This document shows positions 6,450 through 14,542 of a stretch of DNA of 21,629 bases, in pieces (the first letter of the stretch is position 1; the number at the start of each line of letters is the position of its first letter). The stretch is from an uncultured Pseudomonadota bacterium (GTDB taxonomy: Bacteria > Pseudomonadota > Gammaproteobacteria > Steroidobacterales > Steroidobacteraceae). The DNA is taken from NCBI GenBank assembly GCA_903910215.1, contig CAIVYV010000059.1, positions 1-21,629 of the forward strand, given 5' to 3'. The position numbers and the translations under genes were made by a program. A model generated the notes under the pieces. That model searched no databases, was not told the DNA's origin, and worked only from the letters and a program-made list of their open reading frames with translations.

Positions 6450-7330
6450 TTTTGACGCCTTGCTCCCGGTTTCGGAAACGGCACGACGATCTCGTTCGCA
6501 TCGTACGAAGATTCGGAAATTTTAGATGGCGCACCGAAGGCCGCGCCATAGACGATCTCCCACGTGGCGACGACATCGCTTTGTTTGCCCTTACGCGGAT
6601 ACGCATCGCTCACTGCCTGAAGAACGCGAGGGCTAGTCAGTCCACGCGGTCTCTCTCTCGCCGCATTGCCTGCTCCTATTTCTTTGATGCTGCGCATGAG
6701 CGCAATCGGATCCGAGTAAGTCAATGCGTGTCGATCGATATCGAGCACGGGCTCACGTAATCCCGCGCGCGTCAACGCCGATCCGATATCGTGCATGTCG
6801 AAGAATTCGTGCACGCGTTGATTTGCATCGACGGTCGCCCAGGCACCACGCAACTCTTGCAAGGTGCCGACGCCAAAAGTGCTGAAAAAAAACGAACCTT
6901 GCGGCGACAGCACGCGCCGTACTTCGCTGAATACCTCGTCGAGGTCGCACCACTGCAACATCAAGTTGCTGAAAATCAGATCGACACTGCCCGACCGAAA
7001 GGGCAATCGATGCGCGTCGACGACCGTCATGTCGATGCGCTTGGATGTCCAAAGCCGCTCGAGCCAACCACTCGTCTTCTGCGCGTGTTGCAGCATCCCA
7101 AGAGAGAGATCGGCCGCAATCACCGTAGCCGCCGGGTAGCGTGCTTTCAAGGCGCGTGTTGCCGTCGCAGTGCCTGCACCCAAGTCGACGACAACCTTCG
7201 GTGTCGCCGAGAAATGTTCCAGCCGCTCGAGTAGCTCTCGACGAACAGCGCATTGCAGAAGTGCTATCTCATCGTAGCGACTGCTCGCTAATCCAAAAGC
7301 CTTGCCAAGCGCGCGACGGTCGATGCTCAC
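6446..7330 (-). CDS. bioC: Malonyl-ACP O-methyltransferase
   Basis: BioC methylates malonyl-ACP with SAM so that fatty acid synthesis can build pimeloyl-ACP methyl ester. The 294-residue protein opens with RRALGKAFGLASSRYDEIA, like the BioC start (xFxxAAxxYD). It shows the class I SAM motif VVVDLGAGTATAT (46-58), acidic ADLS after strand 2, FSNLMLQWCDL (about 119-129), and the YSDPIALMRSIKEIGA segment typical of BioC. The start is a GTG overlapping the bioH stop (GTGA), a coupled junction. Adjacency to bioH strengthens the assignment over other small methyltransferases. Confidence 0.96.
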   Translation of the reverse strand: MSIDRRALGKAFGLASSRYDEIALLQCAVRRELLERLEHFSATPKVVVDLGAGTATATRALKARYPAATVIAADLSLGMLQHAQKTSGWLERLWTSKRIDMTVVDAHRLPFRSGSVDLIFSNLMLQWCDLDEVFSEVRRVLSPQGSFFFSTFGVGTLQELRGAWATVDANQRVHEFFDMHDIGSALTRAGLREPVLDIDRHALTYSDPIALMRSIKEIGAGNAARERPRGLTSPRVLQAVSDAYPRKGKQSDVVATWEIVYGAAFGAPSKISESSYDANEIVVPFPKPGARRQK

Positions 7331-8118
7331 GATGTGAGCTCCGCCGCAAACTCTTGTATCAACTCGACCACTTCATGGGCGTGTGAGATGAACGGTGCAT
7401 GCCCGCAGCGCGGCAACTCTTGATAGCGAGCATTCGGGATCAGGGCGGCCGCGGCTTGCGTTGCGCTCGGATGCACGACTCGGTCGTATTGGCCTGCAAT
7501 GACCAGCGTCGGCGCTTGAATGAGCGGCAAGCGTGGACGTTGATCGATTTGGTGCAGCAAGCGTAGCGAGCGCAGTAAAGTTGCCGGCTGGCACTCGCCT
7601 TGCGCGAGCAGAGCGTTACGCAGGTTATTCAGGGTCTCTTCTGCCTGCACGCTGCCGCGCACCTGCAACGACAAAAAATCGTTGACGGTTCGACGATAGT
7701 CGTCACGAAGGTGTCGTCCAAGTGCATCGAGTGCTGCCGGGTTTGCGCCATGGGGCCAATCATCGCTACGGGCGAATTTCGGCGTCGCACTAATCAGAAC
7801 CAGACCTTGGATACGCTCTGGTGCTCGGGCGGCAATCTCCATCGAGATTTTTGCACCCAACGACCAGCCGAGCAAAACACAGTGCGCTGGCATTTTTTTG
7901 AGGAGGAAGTCCGCGACTTTGCCGATATCCCACGCGCCGTCTGCCTGATCACCGTAAAGATCGGAAGGCTCCGGTGCGCGCCCATGTCCCGGCAAGTCGA
8001 ACCGCGAGATATCGAAGCGCGGTTGGGACGCAGGCGCTTCGAGCGCCTCGACGAGCTCGTCGAACACCCGCAGGTTGAGTGCCCAACCGTGCAGCATCAC
8101 GAGTGGAATTGCGCTCAT
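7327..8118 (-). CDS. bioH: Pimeloyl-ACP methyl ester carboxylesterase
   Basis: BioH removes the methyl group from pimeloyl-ACP methyl ester and ends chain elongation. The 263-residue alpha/beta hydrolase shows the oxyanion strand LVMLHGWALN (6-15), nucleophile Ser86 in GWSLGA, Asp212 in GQYDRVV, and His240 in CGHAPF, a complete triad at normal spacing. The HGW and GWS contexts match BioH. Its ATG overlaps the bioF stop by 4 bp, and its stop overlaps the bioC start. Confidence 0.95.
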   Translation of the reverse strand: MSAIPLVMLHGWALNLRVFDELVEALEAPASQPRFDISRFDLPGHGRAPEPSDLYGDQADGAWDIGKVADFLLKKMPAHCVLLGWSLGAKISMEIAARAPERIQGLVLISATPKFARSDDWPHGANPAALDALGRHLRDDYRRTVNDFLSLQVRGSVQAEETLNNLRNALLAQGECQPATLLRSLRLLHQIDQRPRLPLIQAPTLVIAGQYDRVVHPSATQAAAALIPNARYQELPRCGHAPFISHAHEVVELIQEFAAELTS

Positions 8119-9287
8119 GTCGATATTTCCTTTTTGAGCGACTGCGAGATCGCCCCGTCCAACGCCGCCAGCAAGTGCGCGATTTCATCGGCTTGATGAT
8201 GGGTGTTGAGCGTGATGCGAAGGCGTGCACTGCCTTCTGGCACGGTAGGGGGCCGAATCGCTGCTACGTGAAAGCCGTGATCTCGCAAATAAGCACTGGC
8301 TTGTAATGCCATGGCGGAGGAGCCGCAGATGACCGGCTGGATGGCGGTCATGGATGGCATCACGGTAATTCCGCGGCGCTGCGCCCCGTCTCTGAAAAGC
8401 TGGATTAGCTCATGCAATTTTTCGCGACGCCAACGTTCCTCATCGACGAGCTGCAAGGCGCAACGTGTGGCAGCAGCAATGGGTGGTGGCAAGGCCGTGG
8501 TGTAGATGTACGTGCGCGCACTCTGGATCAGCCAGTCGATCAATGCGGACTCACCGGCAACGAAGGCGCCAAAGGTACCGAAGGCTTTGCCGAAAGTCCC
8601 GATCAAAACCGGCACGGCTTTTTGATCAAGGTGTTGTTGTTCGCAGACCCCACGACCCTCTGCGCCGATGACACCGAGGCCGTGCGCATCATCGACTACA
8701 AGCCACGCGGATTCCGCTTGAGCGAGCTCAGCCAGCGCAGCCACCGGCGCGATGTCGCCATCCATGCTGAAAACACCGTCGGTCGCGATCAAGGCGCCGG
8801 CTTGGGGGTGTTCGCGTCGGAAGTGTCGGAGTGCGGAGGCGGCTGCGTCAGCATCATTGTGTGGGTAGCGTTTGAATTCACGAGTGCGGGCGAGCAGTGC
8901 GGCGTCGATCAAAGACGCGTGATTGAGTCGATCCTGCAGGATCAGATCATCGCGTTCGGCGAGCGCAGTGATCACGCCGAGGTTCGCCATGTAGCCGGTG
9001 GAGAACACCATCGCTCGTTCGCGGCCCGTGAAATCGGCGAGCGCACGTTCAAGCAGATCGTGCTCGGGATCGTGTCCGCTGACGAGATGCGATGCACCAG
9101 AGCCGATCGCGCCGCGACTTGCCGCGTCGATCATCGCAGAACGCACCGCGGGATGTGTCCGTAGGCCGAGATAATCGTTGCTGCAAAAGTCGATCGTCCC
9201 AGTGGGGACGCAGCGTCGACGCCTGCGTAGTTGGCGAACGTCGAGAGCGTTCAGGGCATCGGTGAGTGCGTCAGGCGTGCGTCGCAC
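8115..9287 (-). CDS. bioF: 8-amino-7-oxononanoate synthase
   Basis: BioF is a PLP enzyme that condenses pimeloyl-ACP (or CoA) with L-alanine. The 390-residue protein has FCSNDYLGL (34-42), GSGASHLVSG (62-71), the cofactor Asp-His pair in VVDDAHGLGV (about 197-206) and the Schiff-base Lys234 in GTFGKAFGTFG, all in family order. The start is a GTG inside the end of bioB (17-bp overlap), preceded by GGGGTGA at good spacing. No ATG lies near enough upstream in frame, so translation is probably coupled to bioB. Confidence 0.97.
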   Translation of the reverse strand: MRRTPDALTDALNALDVRQLRRRRRCVPTGTIDFCSNDYLGLRTHPAVRSAMIDAASRGAIGSGASHLVSGHDPEHDLLERALADFTGRERAMVFSTGYMANLGVITALAERDDLILQDRLNHASLIDAALLARTREFKRYPHNDADAAASALRHFRREHPQAGALIATDGVFSMDGDIAPVAALAELAQAESAWLVVDDAHGLGVIGAEGRGVCEQQHLDQKAVPVLIGTFGKAFGTFGAFVAGESALIDWLIQSARTYIYTTALPPPIAAATRCALQLVDEERWRREKLHELIQLFRDGAQRRGITVMPSMTAIQPVICGSSAMALQASAYLRDHGFHVAAIRPPTVPEGSARLRITLNTHHQADEIAHLLAALDGAISQSLKKEIST

Positions 9288-10245
9288 CGATCACCCCGGG
9301 TGCTGTGCGCATACCGAGACGATCGAGCAAGCGTCGATCGTGTTCGACGTCGGGATTGCCGGTAGTCAGTAATTTCTCGCCGTAGAAGATCGAGTTTGCG
9401 CCCGCGAGAAACGCGAGCGCCTGTAACTCATCTGACATCTGTTCGCGACCCGCCGATAGTCGGACGGCCGAGCTCGGCATCAAGATTCGTGCGACAGCGA
9501 TGGTGCGGATGAAATCGAACGGATCGATCGGTGCTTGGTTAGCCAGTGGCGTGCCCGGCACGGCGACGAGTTGGTTGATGGGTACGCTTTCCGGATGCTG
9601 TTCGAGATTGGCGAGCACCTGCAGCATACGGGCTCGATCACGCACGGTTTCGCCCATGCCGACGATACCGCCGCAGCAAACGCTCATACCTGCTTCACGA
9701 ACCGCTTCCAGTGTATCGAGACGGTCTTGGAAATCGCGCGTGGTGATGATCTTGTCGTAATACTCGGGCGAGGTATCGATGTTGTGATTGTAGTAATCGA
9801 GGCCTGCATCACGCAATTCGCGTGCTTGCTCTTTGTTGAGCATGCCGAGAGTGGCACAGGTTTCCATACCGAGTTCGCGTACCCCGCGAATCATGGCCGA
9901 CATGACTTCGATATCCCGCTTTTTCGGTGAGCGCCACGCTGCGCCCATGCAAAACCGCGTTGCGCCAGCTTCACGCGCCGTGCGGGCACGGGTGACGACA
10001 TCATCGACGGCCATCAAGGCCTCGCGGTCGAGGCCGGTGTCGTAACGCACGCTTTGCGGACAGTAGGCGCAGTCCTCAGGACAGGCTCCCGTCTTGACCG
10101 ACAGCAGGGTGCTCATCTGCACGGTGTTGGCTGGGTGGTGTTCGCGATGCACCGTCTGTGCACGATGGATGAGGTCCGCGAACGGGAGTGCGAACAGGGC
10201 TTCGACTTCGTCGACGGTCCAGTCGTGGCGGGGCGCGATCGTCAT
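9271..10245 (-). CDS. bioB: Biotin synthase
   Basis: BioB is a radical-SAM enzyme that inserts sulfur into dethiobiotin. From ATG 10245 the protein is 324 residues. The [4Fe-4S] motif CPEDCAYC gives Cys55, Cys59 and Cys62; the [2Fe-2S] cluster ligands are Cys99, Cys130, Cys190 and an Arg in SSAVRLSAGR. YYNHNIDTSPEYY is also diagnostic. The frame stays open 20 codons further upstream, but ATG 10245 is preferred because it has a GGA ribosome site at proper distance and MTIAPRHDWT matches usual starts. It is the first gene of bioBFHCD. No BirA-like palindrome was recognised upstream, so regulation is unclear. Confidence 0.98.
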   Translation of the reverse strand: MTIAPRHDWTVDEVEALFALPFADLIHRAQTVHREHHPANTVQMSTLLSVKTGACPEDCAYCPQSVRYDTGLDREALMAVDDVVTRARTAREAGATRFCMGAAWRSPKKRDIEVMSAMIRGVRELGMETCATLGMLNKEQARELRDAGLDYYNHNIDTSPEYYDKIITTRDFQDRLDTLEAVREAGMSVCCGGIVGMGETVRDRARMLQVLANLEQHPESVPINQLVAVPGTPLANQAPIDPFDFIRTIAVARILMPSSAVRLSAGREQMSDELQALAFLAGANSIFYGEKLLTTGNPDVEHDRRLLDRLGMRTAPGVIGATHA

Positions 10246-10320
10246 GGCATTTCCGTTTGTGGTGTAGATGGACCGAAAGGCGCTTTGGGCCCTACGAGAG
10301 GGCACAGGCAGGCTTTGGGC
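10246..10320. promoter_or_regulatory. Divergent bioB-comF intergenic region
   Basis: This 75-bp gap should contain the bioB promoter and possibly that of comF. I see no strong -35/-10 pair in either direction. It holds a 9-bp direct repeat, GCTTTGGGC, at 10282-10290 and 10312-10320 (30 bp apart, roughly three helical turns). A weak hairpin (GCCCT at 10289-10293, AGGGC at 10299-10303) lies between them. These could be operator half-sites, but nothing known was matched. Confidence 0.3.
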
Positions 10321-11094
10321 ATGGCGATGTTCCGTGCGACCCCTGAGCCTGTCAACCTCGAACCGCTCGTCGAGTCGACAATTGATTGGCTCGATCGGAG
10401 GTCAGGGGTCGATCACAAGCAGACACTCGGTCCGCTGCCTTTGATGTTTCGTTGGGGATTCCGATTCTGGCCGGCCCGATGTCTCGTTTGTCGCGGCGAC
10501 CCGGATCTTCGCTATCTCGATATATGTCGTCGGTGCCTGCGCGCTCTGCCGTTCATCAACGGTCCGCTGAGCGACGTGGTTCCGCTGCGTTATGCACCGC
10601 CTGTGGACGAAGGGTTACGCGCATTGAAGTTTCATGCTGACTGGCGTTGGGCGGCCGTCTTTGGTGCCTTAATCGCGGGTTGGTCGCAGGCGAGCGGCGC
10701 TGCGCCCGTTTCGTTGCTGGTGCCGATGCCGCTGCATGCCGCGCGCAGGGCAGAGCGAGGGTTCAACCAGGCGGCGCAGATCGCCAGGTTCGCCGCCATC
10801 TGGCTCGGCGTTACGGTCGATCAGCGCATACTGATCCGCGCTCGCCCCACTCGTCCCCAAACCACTCTGTCGGCTGCGCGGCGTCGCGACAATGTACACG
10901 GCGCCTTCGAACTACACCCTGATGCCTGGCTTAGAGCGGGTGAATCGAGCGTTATTGCACTGATCGACGATGTGCGAACAACCGGTGCAACCCTCGATGC
11001 CGCGAGCACCGCGCTTCAATCGCTACCGAGAGTGAGCATTCAGCGTTGGGCGGTCGCGAGCACGATGCCAACGAATACGATGAGACCCGCTTGA
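10321..11094 (+). CDS. ComF family protein (phosphoribosyltransferase-like)
   Basis: ComF/GntX-type proteins combine an N-terminal zinc-ribbon with a phosphoribosyltransferase-like domain and are linked to DNA uptake or use of external DNA. The sequence shows the cysteine pairs CLVC and CRRC, LRALKFHADWRW (like the family's LKYHG), VPMPLHAARRAERGFNQA (the typical P-P-L-RRxxRGFNQ stretch), RPTRPQTTLSAARRRDNV, and the PRPP motif LIDDVRTTGAT. ATG 10321 (257 residues) has AGG 8 nt upstream; ATG 10444 (216 residues) would put the first Cys at residue 13, as in GntX, but has no ribosome site. The start is therefore uncertain. The 3' end overlaps ubiA by 55 bp on the opposite strand. Confidence 0.9.
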   Translation: MAMFRATPEPVNLEPLVESTIDWLDRRSGVDHKQTLGPLPLMFRWGFRFWPARCLVCRGDPDLRYLDICRRCLRALPFINGPLSDVVPLRYAPPVDEGLRALKFHADWRWAAVFGALIAGWSQASGAAPVSLLVPMPLHAARRAERGFNQAAQIARFAAIWLGVTVDQRILIRARPTRPQTTLSAARRRDNVHGAFELHPDAWLRAGESSVIALIDDVRTTGATLDAASTALQSLPRVSIQRWAVASTMPTNTMRPA

Positions 11095-11909
11095 TGATTT
11101 CCGAGAAAGGCACGAAAGCACTGCGCGCGATCACGATGTCTCGCCCACCAAAGATTTCTATGGAAGATGACTGCTGCGATCAACACGGCGATGAAATAGA
11201 CCAATCCCAAGTTTGCCATGGCGCCGATTTTCCAAAGACTCGCGATCATCAACAGCTGTAGTGCTGCAATAATGGCGAGGTCGGCTTTGCCGAACCAAAC
11301 CGCCGTCGAGCGCACGCCGATCCTTAGGTCGTCCTCTCGATCGACCATGGCGTAGTACGTGTCATAGATCAACGCCCACAACACCGTGACGGCGAAGATC
11401 CACCAGCCGATCGGTGGGACGCCGCCTTGCACCGCCACGAATGCCATCGGCACGCCCCAGCCGAAGGCGATACCGAGATATAACTGTGGCGCTGGAAAGA
11501 ATCGTTTGAAAAGCGGATACGTCAGTAACAACAAGGCGGCAACCAGTGCATAAGCCGTGACTTGCCAGCCGAGAGTCAGCACCAATGCGAGCGCTGTCAG
11601 CATCAGAAGTGTGAAGAGAGTCAGTGCTTCGAACGGCGAGACTCGTCTTGCCGCGAGAGGCCGATCACGAGTGCGTTCGACATGAGGGTCGATGTCCCGA
11701 TCGGCGAAATCATTGACGATACAGCCCGCCGATCTGGTGAGAATAGTTCCGGCCAGAAATACGGTGAGAATCCAAAGCGGAGGTAGGCCATCTGCGGATA
11801 TCCATAGCGCCCATAGCACCGGCCACAGCAACAACAGAATGCCGATCGGCTTGTCGAGTCGTGTCAATAGTACGTATTCGCGCCAACGACGCCGCCACGC
11901 TGCACTCAT
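11040..11909 (-). CDS. ubiA: 4-hydroxybenzoate polyprenyltransferase
   Basis: UbiA attaches the polyprenyl tail to 4-hydroxybenzoate, the second committed step of ubiquinone synthesis, in the inner membrane. The 289-residue protein matches the E. coli enzyme in length. It has the first aspartate-rich motif NDFADRDIDPHVERTRDRPL (66-85) and the second, DREDDLRIGVRST (190-202), with about eight or nine membrane helices. Its ATG overlaps the ubiC stop (ATGA), so chorismate lyase and its product-using enzyme are made together. The last 55 bp lie antisense to the end of comF. Confidence 0.97.
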   Translation of the reverse strand: MSAAWRRRWREYVLLTRLDKPIGILLLLWPVLWALWISADGLPPLWILTVFLAGTILTRSAGCIVNDFADRDIDPHVERTRDRPLAARRVSPFEALTLFTLLMLTALALVLTLGWQVTAYALVAALLLLTYPLFKRFFPAPQLYLGIAFGWGVPMAFVAVQGGVPPIGWWIFAVTVLWALIYDTYYAMVDREDDLRIGVRSTAVWFGKADLAIIAALQLLMIASLWKIGAMANLGLVYFIAVLIAAVIFHRNLWWARHRDRAQCFRAFLGNHQAGLIVFVGIVLATAQR

Positions 11910-12457
11910 CTTGAACCTATGCTCGGCATGAAGACTTCATAGAGATCGAAAGGCGCAGCTTCGATCCGAAATGCCGAATGACGCACCCAAATCGGGCGCG
12001 GTGCGAGCCCCGCATGTTTCAGAGCACGTTCGACGAGCCAAGCTTCTGGATAGGCTTGAGCAAAACGAAACGGCGCACGCTCAAGCGAGGTTTGTTCTGC
12101 GATCGCTTCACCGAGCGTACGTTCACCTATTCGAGTCAGCCAGTCATGTCGTTTCGCGGTTTCAGCCGGGATGCGCGTGTGTGCAAACAACCATACCGTC
12201 TTGTCGCAACTCATGTCGATTTCACGCACGAACTCGTCACCGCAACGACGCTCGTTCAGCAAGCGCATGGAAAACTGATCTGTAGCGGCAGCGCGAATTC
12301 GCTGCGTCAAAAGACCGGGTGTCAACAGCCAGTCGCGATGGGTTGCGTCACCCTCGTAGCAGTTGAGCGCTGAGGCGGGTAGCCACATGACCGATGAAGG
12401 CAACGGCGCGGGCAAACCGTCCGTTGCTGAAGTTGAGAGCTCAGCCGATGCGGCCAT
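11906..12457 (-). CDS. ubiC: Chorismate lyase
   Basis: UbiC splits chorismate into 4-hydroxybenzoate and pyruvate, the entry step to ubiquinone. From ATG 12457 the protein has 183 residues. WLLTPGLLTQRIR (43-55), the active-site-like Arg78 in FVREIDM, RTLGEAI (113-119), and catalytic-type Glu174 in DLYEVFMPS align with the E. coli WLL-TxR, VREI, LG and ELFLPxS segments. Sequence between is divergent, as is common for UbiC. About 20 N-terminal residues exceed E. coli UbiC; Met24 is an alternative start. The chosen ATG lies inside the end of recG (17-bp overlap), implying coupling. The frame extends further upstream in recG but that part is not family-like. Confidence 0.88.
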   Translation of the reverse strand: MAASAELSTSATDGLPAPLPSSVMWLPASALNCYEGDATHRDWLLTPGLLTQRIRAAATDQFSMRLLNERRCGDEFVREIDMSCDKTVWLFAHTRIPAETAKRHDWLTRIGERTLGEAIAEQTSLERAPFRFAQAYPEAWLVERALKHAGLAPRPIWVRHSAFRIEAAPFDLYEVFMPSIGSR

Positions 12458-14522
12458 ACTTATCGTCCGATCCAATCCAACGAGCCGTGAGAGGCGCGAT
12501 TCTATCTGGATGTTGTGCGAGCAGCGTCTCGGCTGCGCGATGCACTTCCGGGAGCAGGTCGACGTCACGCGCCAGATCCGCCACGCGCATCCGCGCTAGC
12601 CCGGTTTGTCTGGTACCGAGTAATTCGCCGGGGCCTCGCAGCTCGAGGTCACGCTGTGCGATCTCGAAACCATCGTTACTGTCTCGAATCGCGTTTAACC
12701 TGGCGCGCGCTAAGGCGCCGAGTGGTGCCCGGTACAGCAGTACGCAACTGCTCTCGTGTGAGCCGCGCCCAACACGACCGCGTAATTGGTGCAGCTGCGC
12801 AAGGCCCATTCGCTCGGCGTTTTCGATCACCATTACGGTGGCGTTGGGCACGTCTACGCCGACCTCGATCACGGTCGTCGCGACCAGCAGTTGAATTCGA
12901 CCCGCCTTGAACTCCAGCATCACGGATTCTTTTTCTTTGGCTTTCATACGCCCGTGAACGAGACCGACCCGGAACTCCGACAAAGCTTCGGTCAATGACA
13001 CCGCCGTCTCCTCGGCGGCCTGACATTGCAACTCTTCGGACTCGTCGATCAGCGGGCAGACCCAATAAGCCTGTCGCCCTTCGCGGCAAGCTGCTGCGAT
13101 TCGCGCAACGACCTCGTCGCGACGCGTTTGTGCAGCGACGACGGTTTTGACGGGAGTTCGGCCGGGTGGGAGCTCGTCGATGATCGATACGTCAAGATCT
13201 GCATAGGCCGTCATGGCCAGCGTGCGTGGTATCGGCGTTGCCGTCATGATCAATTGATGGGGATGTCGGCTCTCATGCAGCCCCTTCTCGGCGAGACGCA
13301 GTCTTTGCTGAACACCGAATCGGTGCTGTTCATCGACGATGACGAGTGCGAGTTTGTGAAATTGCACTCCGTCCTGGAAAAGCGCGTGGGTGCCGACGAC
13401 CAATTGCAGATCACCAGCCGCGACAGCTTCAAGCGCACTGCGCCGCGTTCGAGCGGGTTGTGATCCTGTGACGAGCCCGACTGTGATACCGAGCGGTCGG
13501 AACCAGGCATCGAGATTTTTTTGGTGCTGCCCGGCGAGCAGTTCGGTGGGCGCCATCAGCGCGGCCTGACAACCGCTGCCGATCGCGCGAGCCGCTGCCG
13601 CCGCTGCGACTACCGTTTTTCCACAGCCGACATCGCCTTGCACCAGACGAACCATCGGTTGTGCTTGCTGTAGATCGCGTTCGATATCTTCGAGACTACG
13701 TGTCTGTGCTCCCGTCAGCGCATAAGGCAACGATGCCTTGAAACGAGCGACCAAGCCGACTGAGTCGTGTAGGGGTGTCGCTGAATCGGTGCGCGCCGTA
13801 TCGCGCAAGCGGCGCATGACCACGTGGTGCGTGAGCAATTCTTCGAATGCAAGTCGTCGCTGCGCCGGATGACGCCCCGCTTCAAGTTCATCGAGTGCCA
13901 CATCGACCGGTGGTCGATGCACGAATTCGAGTGCTGTGCGCAGCGAGGGAAGTCCGAGTGGTTGGAGTATCGACTCTGGCAGCCATTCGCGTACCCCCGC
14001 GGTATCGAGTTCGCGCAGAGCGAGCCCGATCAGCATGCGCAATCGTCCTTGCGTCACGCCCTCGGTCATCGGATAGACCGGCGTCAATCGATCTTCTAGA
14101 ACACCGGGGCCATCGGCGATGCGGCGGTACTCGGGATGGACGATCTCAAGACCGAGCGGACCGCGTCTGACTTCGCCGAAGCATCGGATACGTGTGCCGC
14201 GCGCCAGCCCATCTTGTTGCGACTTCGAGAAATGAAAAAAACGCAGCGTCAAAAATCCGGAACCATCGGCGAGGCGACATAGCATTTGTCGCCGCCGTCG
14301 GAACACGACTTCGGTGAGTAGAACCTCACCTTCGACGACTACTCGGCTTCCAGGGAGCAAAGAGCCAATGGGTTGAACGCGGGTTCGATCTTCGTAGCGC
14401 GTGGGTAGCACGAAGAGCAGGTCTTGAACCTGCTCGACGCCGAGTACGGCCAAACGCGCCGCCAGTGCCGCACCGACGCCCCGCAAGGCGGTGACGGGGC
14501 GCTGCTCGCGCGGATCCCCCAT
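12441..14522 (-). CDS. recG: ATP-dependent DNA helicase RecG
   Basis: RecG remodels stalled replication forks and branched recombination intermediates. The 693-residue protein has the full architecture: an N-terminal wedge/OB region (about 10-130, with TRYEDRT and FFHFSKSQ), then helicase motifs I GDVGCGKT (296-303), Ia APTELLA, II DEQH (397-400), III TATPIPRT, then the C-terminal RecA-like domain with TTVIEVGVDVPNA, HQLRGRVGRG, and the final RDLELRGPGELLGTRQTG segment. Length is normal. The ATG at 14522 has only a weak ribosome site and lies 20 bp after ridA. Its end overlaps ubiC. Confidence 0.98.
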   Translation of the reverse strand: MGDPREQRPVTALRGVGAALAARLAVLGVEQVQDLLFVLPTRYEDRTRVQPIGSLLPGSRVVVEGEVLLTEVVFRRRRQMLCRLADGSGFLTLRFFHFSKSQQDGLARGTRIRCFGEVRRGPLGLEIVHPEYRRIADGPGVLEDRLTPVYPMTEGVTQGRLRMLIGLALRELDTAGVREWLPESILQPLGLPSLRTALEFVHRPPVDVALDELEAGRHPAQRRLAFEELLTHHVVMRRLRDTARTDSATPLHDSVGLVARFKASLPYALTGAQTRSLEDIERDLQQAQPMVRLVQGDVGCGKTVVAAAAAARAIGSGCQAALMAPTELLAGQHQKNLDAWFRPLGITVGLVTGSQPARTRRSALEAVAAGDLQLVVGTHALFQDGVQFHKLALVIVDEQHRFGVQQRLRLAEKGLHESRHPHQLIMTATPIPRTLAMTAYADLDVSIIDELPPGRTPVKTVVAAQTRRDEVVARIAAACREGRQAYWVCPLIDESEELQCQAAEETAVSLTEALSEFRVGLVHGRMKAKEKESVMLEFKAGRIQLLVATTVIEVGVDVPNATVMVIENAERMGLAQLHQLRGRVGRGSHESSCVLLYRAPLGALARARLNAIRDSNDGFEIAQRDLELRGPGELLGTRQTGLARMRVADLARDVDLLPEVHRAAETLLAQHPDRIAPLTARWIGSDDKYGRIG

Positions 14523-14542
14523 ATGGATGGCGATCTACCGGC

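Noticed and set aside
10246..10305. Upstream extension of bioB by 20 codons
   Set aside because: ATG 10245 has a ribosome site and matches usual BioB starts, and the extra residues resemble nothing.
10054..10320. Long upstream extension of the comF frame antisense to bioB
   Set aside because: The extension lies mostly opposite bioB codons and has no ComF-like sequence; the family region begins after about 10444.
12458..12568. Upstream extension of the ubiC frame inside recG
   Set aside because: These residues are out of frame with the RecG C-terminus and are not UbiC-like; ATG 12457 gives a near-normal length.
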